From contig NZ_CP080999.1 of the NCBI RefSeq assembly GCF_019645855.1, positions 186,001 to 250,000 on the forward strand: a DNA stretch of 64,000 nucleotides, in the 5' to 3' direction. Of the stretch, positions 63,782 through 64,000 are shown piece after piece. Source of the stretch: Mycobacterium malmoense (GTDB lineage Bacteria > Actinomycetota > Actinomycetes > Mycobacteriales > Mycobacteriaceae). The translations under genes and the position numbers were made by a program. How positions within the stretch are numbered: position 1 is the first letter of the stretch; each line of letters opens with the position of its first letter. The notes under the pieces are model-generated. The model was not told the DNA's origin. It made no database searches and saw only the letters and a list, made by a program, of their open reading frames with translations.

Positions 63782-64000
63782 TCAGTTGCTTGCGCGGCAG
63801 CTGATTTCCATGCTGTCGCGCTCCCGAACCGAAAAATTGAAGCTCACATAGCCGTTGTCGGGATTGCGCACCCGGTTGAGGTAAGGCTGGGAGTCCGGGG
63901 CATTGGTGTTGTCGGCGACCACCAACGCGCCCGTCGACAGGCGCGGTTCGAGCAGCTCGATCACCGGCAGGTAGAGATCCTTCCACCCGTCGAGCAGGAC
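63782..64000 (-). CDS. O-methyltransferase, C-terminal part (runs off the window)
   Basis: 73 codons in frame to the window edge: L-L-D-G-W-K-D-L-Y-L-P-V-I-E-L-L-E-P, then G-A-L-V-V-A-D-N-T-N, N-P-D-N-G-Y-V-S-F, and a stop at 63782. This is the tail of the O-methyltransferase 3 (YrrM/CaffeoylCoA-OMT-like) fold, in which the D-N segment follows the metal and substrate site. The 5' part lies beyond 64000. It ends 3 bases from the convergent acyltransferase gene. Confidence 0.75.
   Translation of the reverse strand, partial: VLLDGWKDLYLPVIELLEPRLSTGALVVADNTNAPDSQPYLNRVRNPDNGYVSFNFSVRERDSMEISCRASN

Overview
The window looks like chromosomal DNA of a non-tuberculous, probably slow-growing Mycobacterium. 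The evidence is very high GC, frequent GTG/TTG starts, and mycobacterial families: a 1606-residue CtpI-type P-type ATPase, a LipJ (Rv1900c)-type cyclase, a cutinase, a GjpA-like envelope protein, a mycofactocin-type SDR, an MpaB/DUF2236 oxygenase and an F420/FMN luciferase-like enzyme. Three backbone genes keep the order of M. tuberculosis Rv0107c (ctpI, 38352-43172), Rv0110 (rhomboid, 47833-48714) and Rv0111 (acyltransferase, 61775-63778). A small minus-strand ORF at 47036-47269 sits where Rv0108c would be. These homologies are recalled, not searched.

Layout. 1-5.3 kb: Tat-exported polysaccharide deacetylase, membrane esterase, and a copper chaperone/Cu+-ATPase operon behind a palindromic CsoR-like operator. 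5.3-15.5 kb: SDR, SRPBCC and PNPOx proteins; a TetR gene with a 27-bp operator palindrome; two divergent paralogous TetR genes that share operator sequence with a two-gene Baeyer-Villiger monooxygenase (BVMO) operon; an alcohol dehydrogenase pseudogene; a DUF2252 protein. 15.7-18.6 kb: a membrane-anchored sulfate-type binding protein paired with a SulP-STAS permease. 18.6-26.9 kb: SDRs, a CaCA-type exchanger, LysR, MmgE/PrpD, DUF2127, and gene relics (methyltransferase, CGNR zinc finger, SDR tail). 27-38.2 kb: methyltransferase, LipJ-like cyclase, TetR-MpaB pair, decarboxylase-type amidohydrolase, a LuxE/LuxC-like acid-reduction pair, cutinase, SDR and FadD-type ligase. 38.3-48.8 kb: ctpI, GjpA-like gene with a strong terminator, a frameshifted IS110 transposase, a SnoaL-like protein, rhomboid and SRPBCC.

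49.2-61.5 kb: a compact divergent catabolic island lies between the Rv0110- and Rv0111-like genes. Its left arm encodes a double beta-propeller SMP-30-like protein, a GntR regulator, an acyl-CoA ligase and an SDR. Its right arm encodes an SDR, a Rieske oxygenase, a luciferase-like monooxygenase, a BVMO, an SDR and a class III CoA-transferase, with most junctions overlapping. I infer oxidation of a cyclic alcohol/ketone to a lactone, ring opening and CoA activation; the substrate cannot be read from the sequence. The window closes with an SGNH-acyltransferase and the 3' end of an O-methyltransferase gene.

The most promising candidates for undescribed systems are the 49-61 kb island, the binding protein-SulP pair, and the LuxE/LuxC-like pair.
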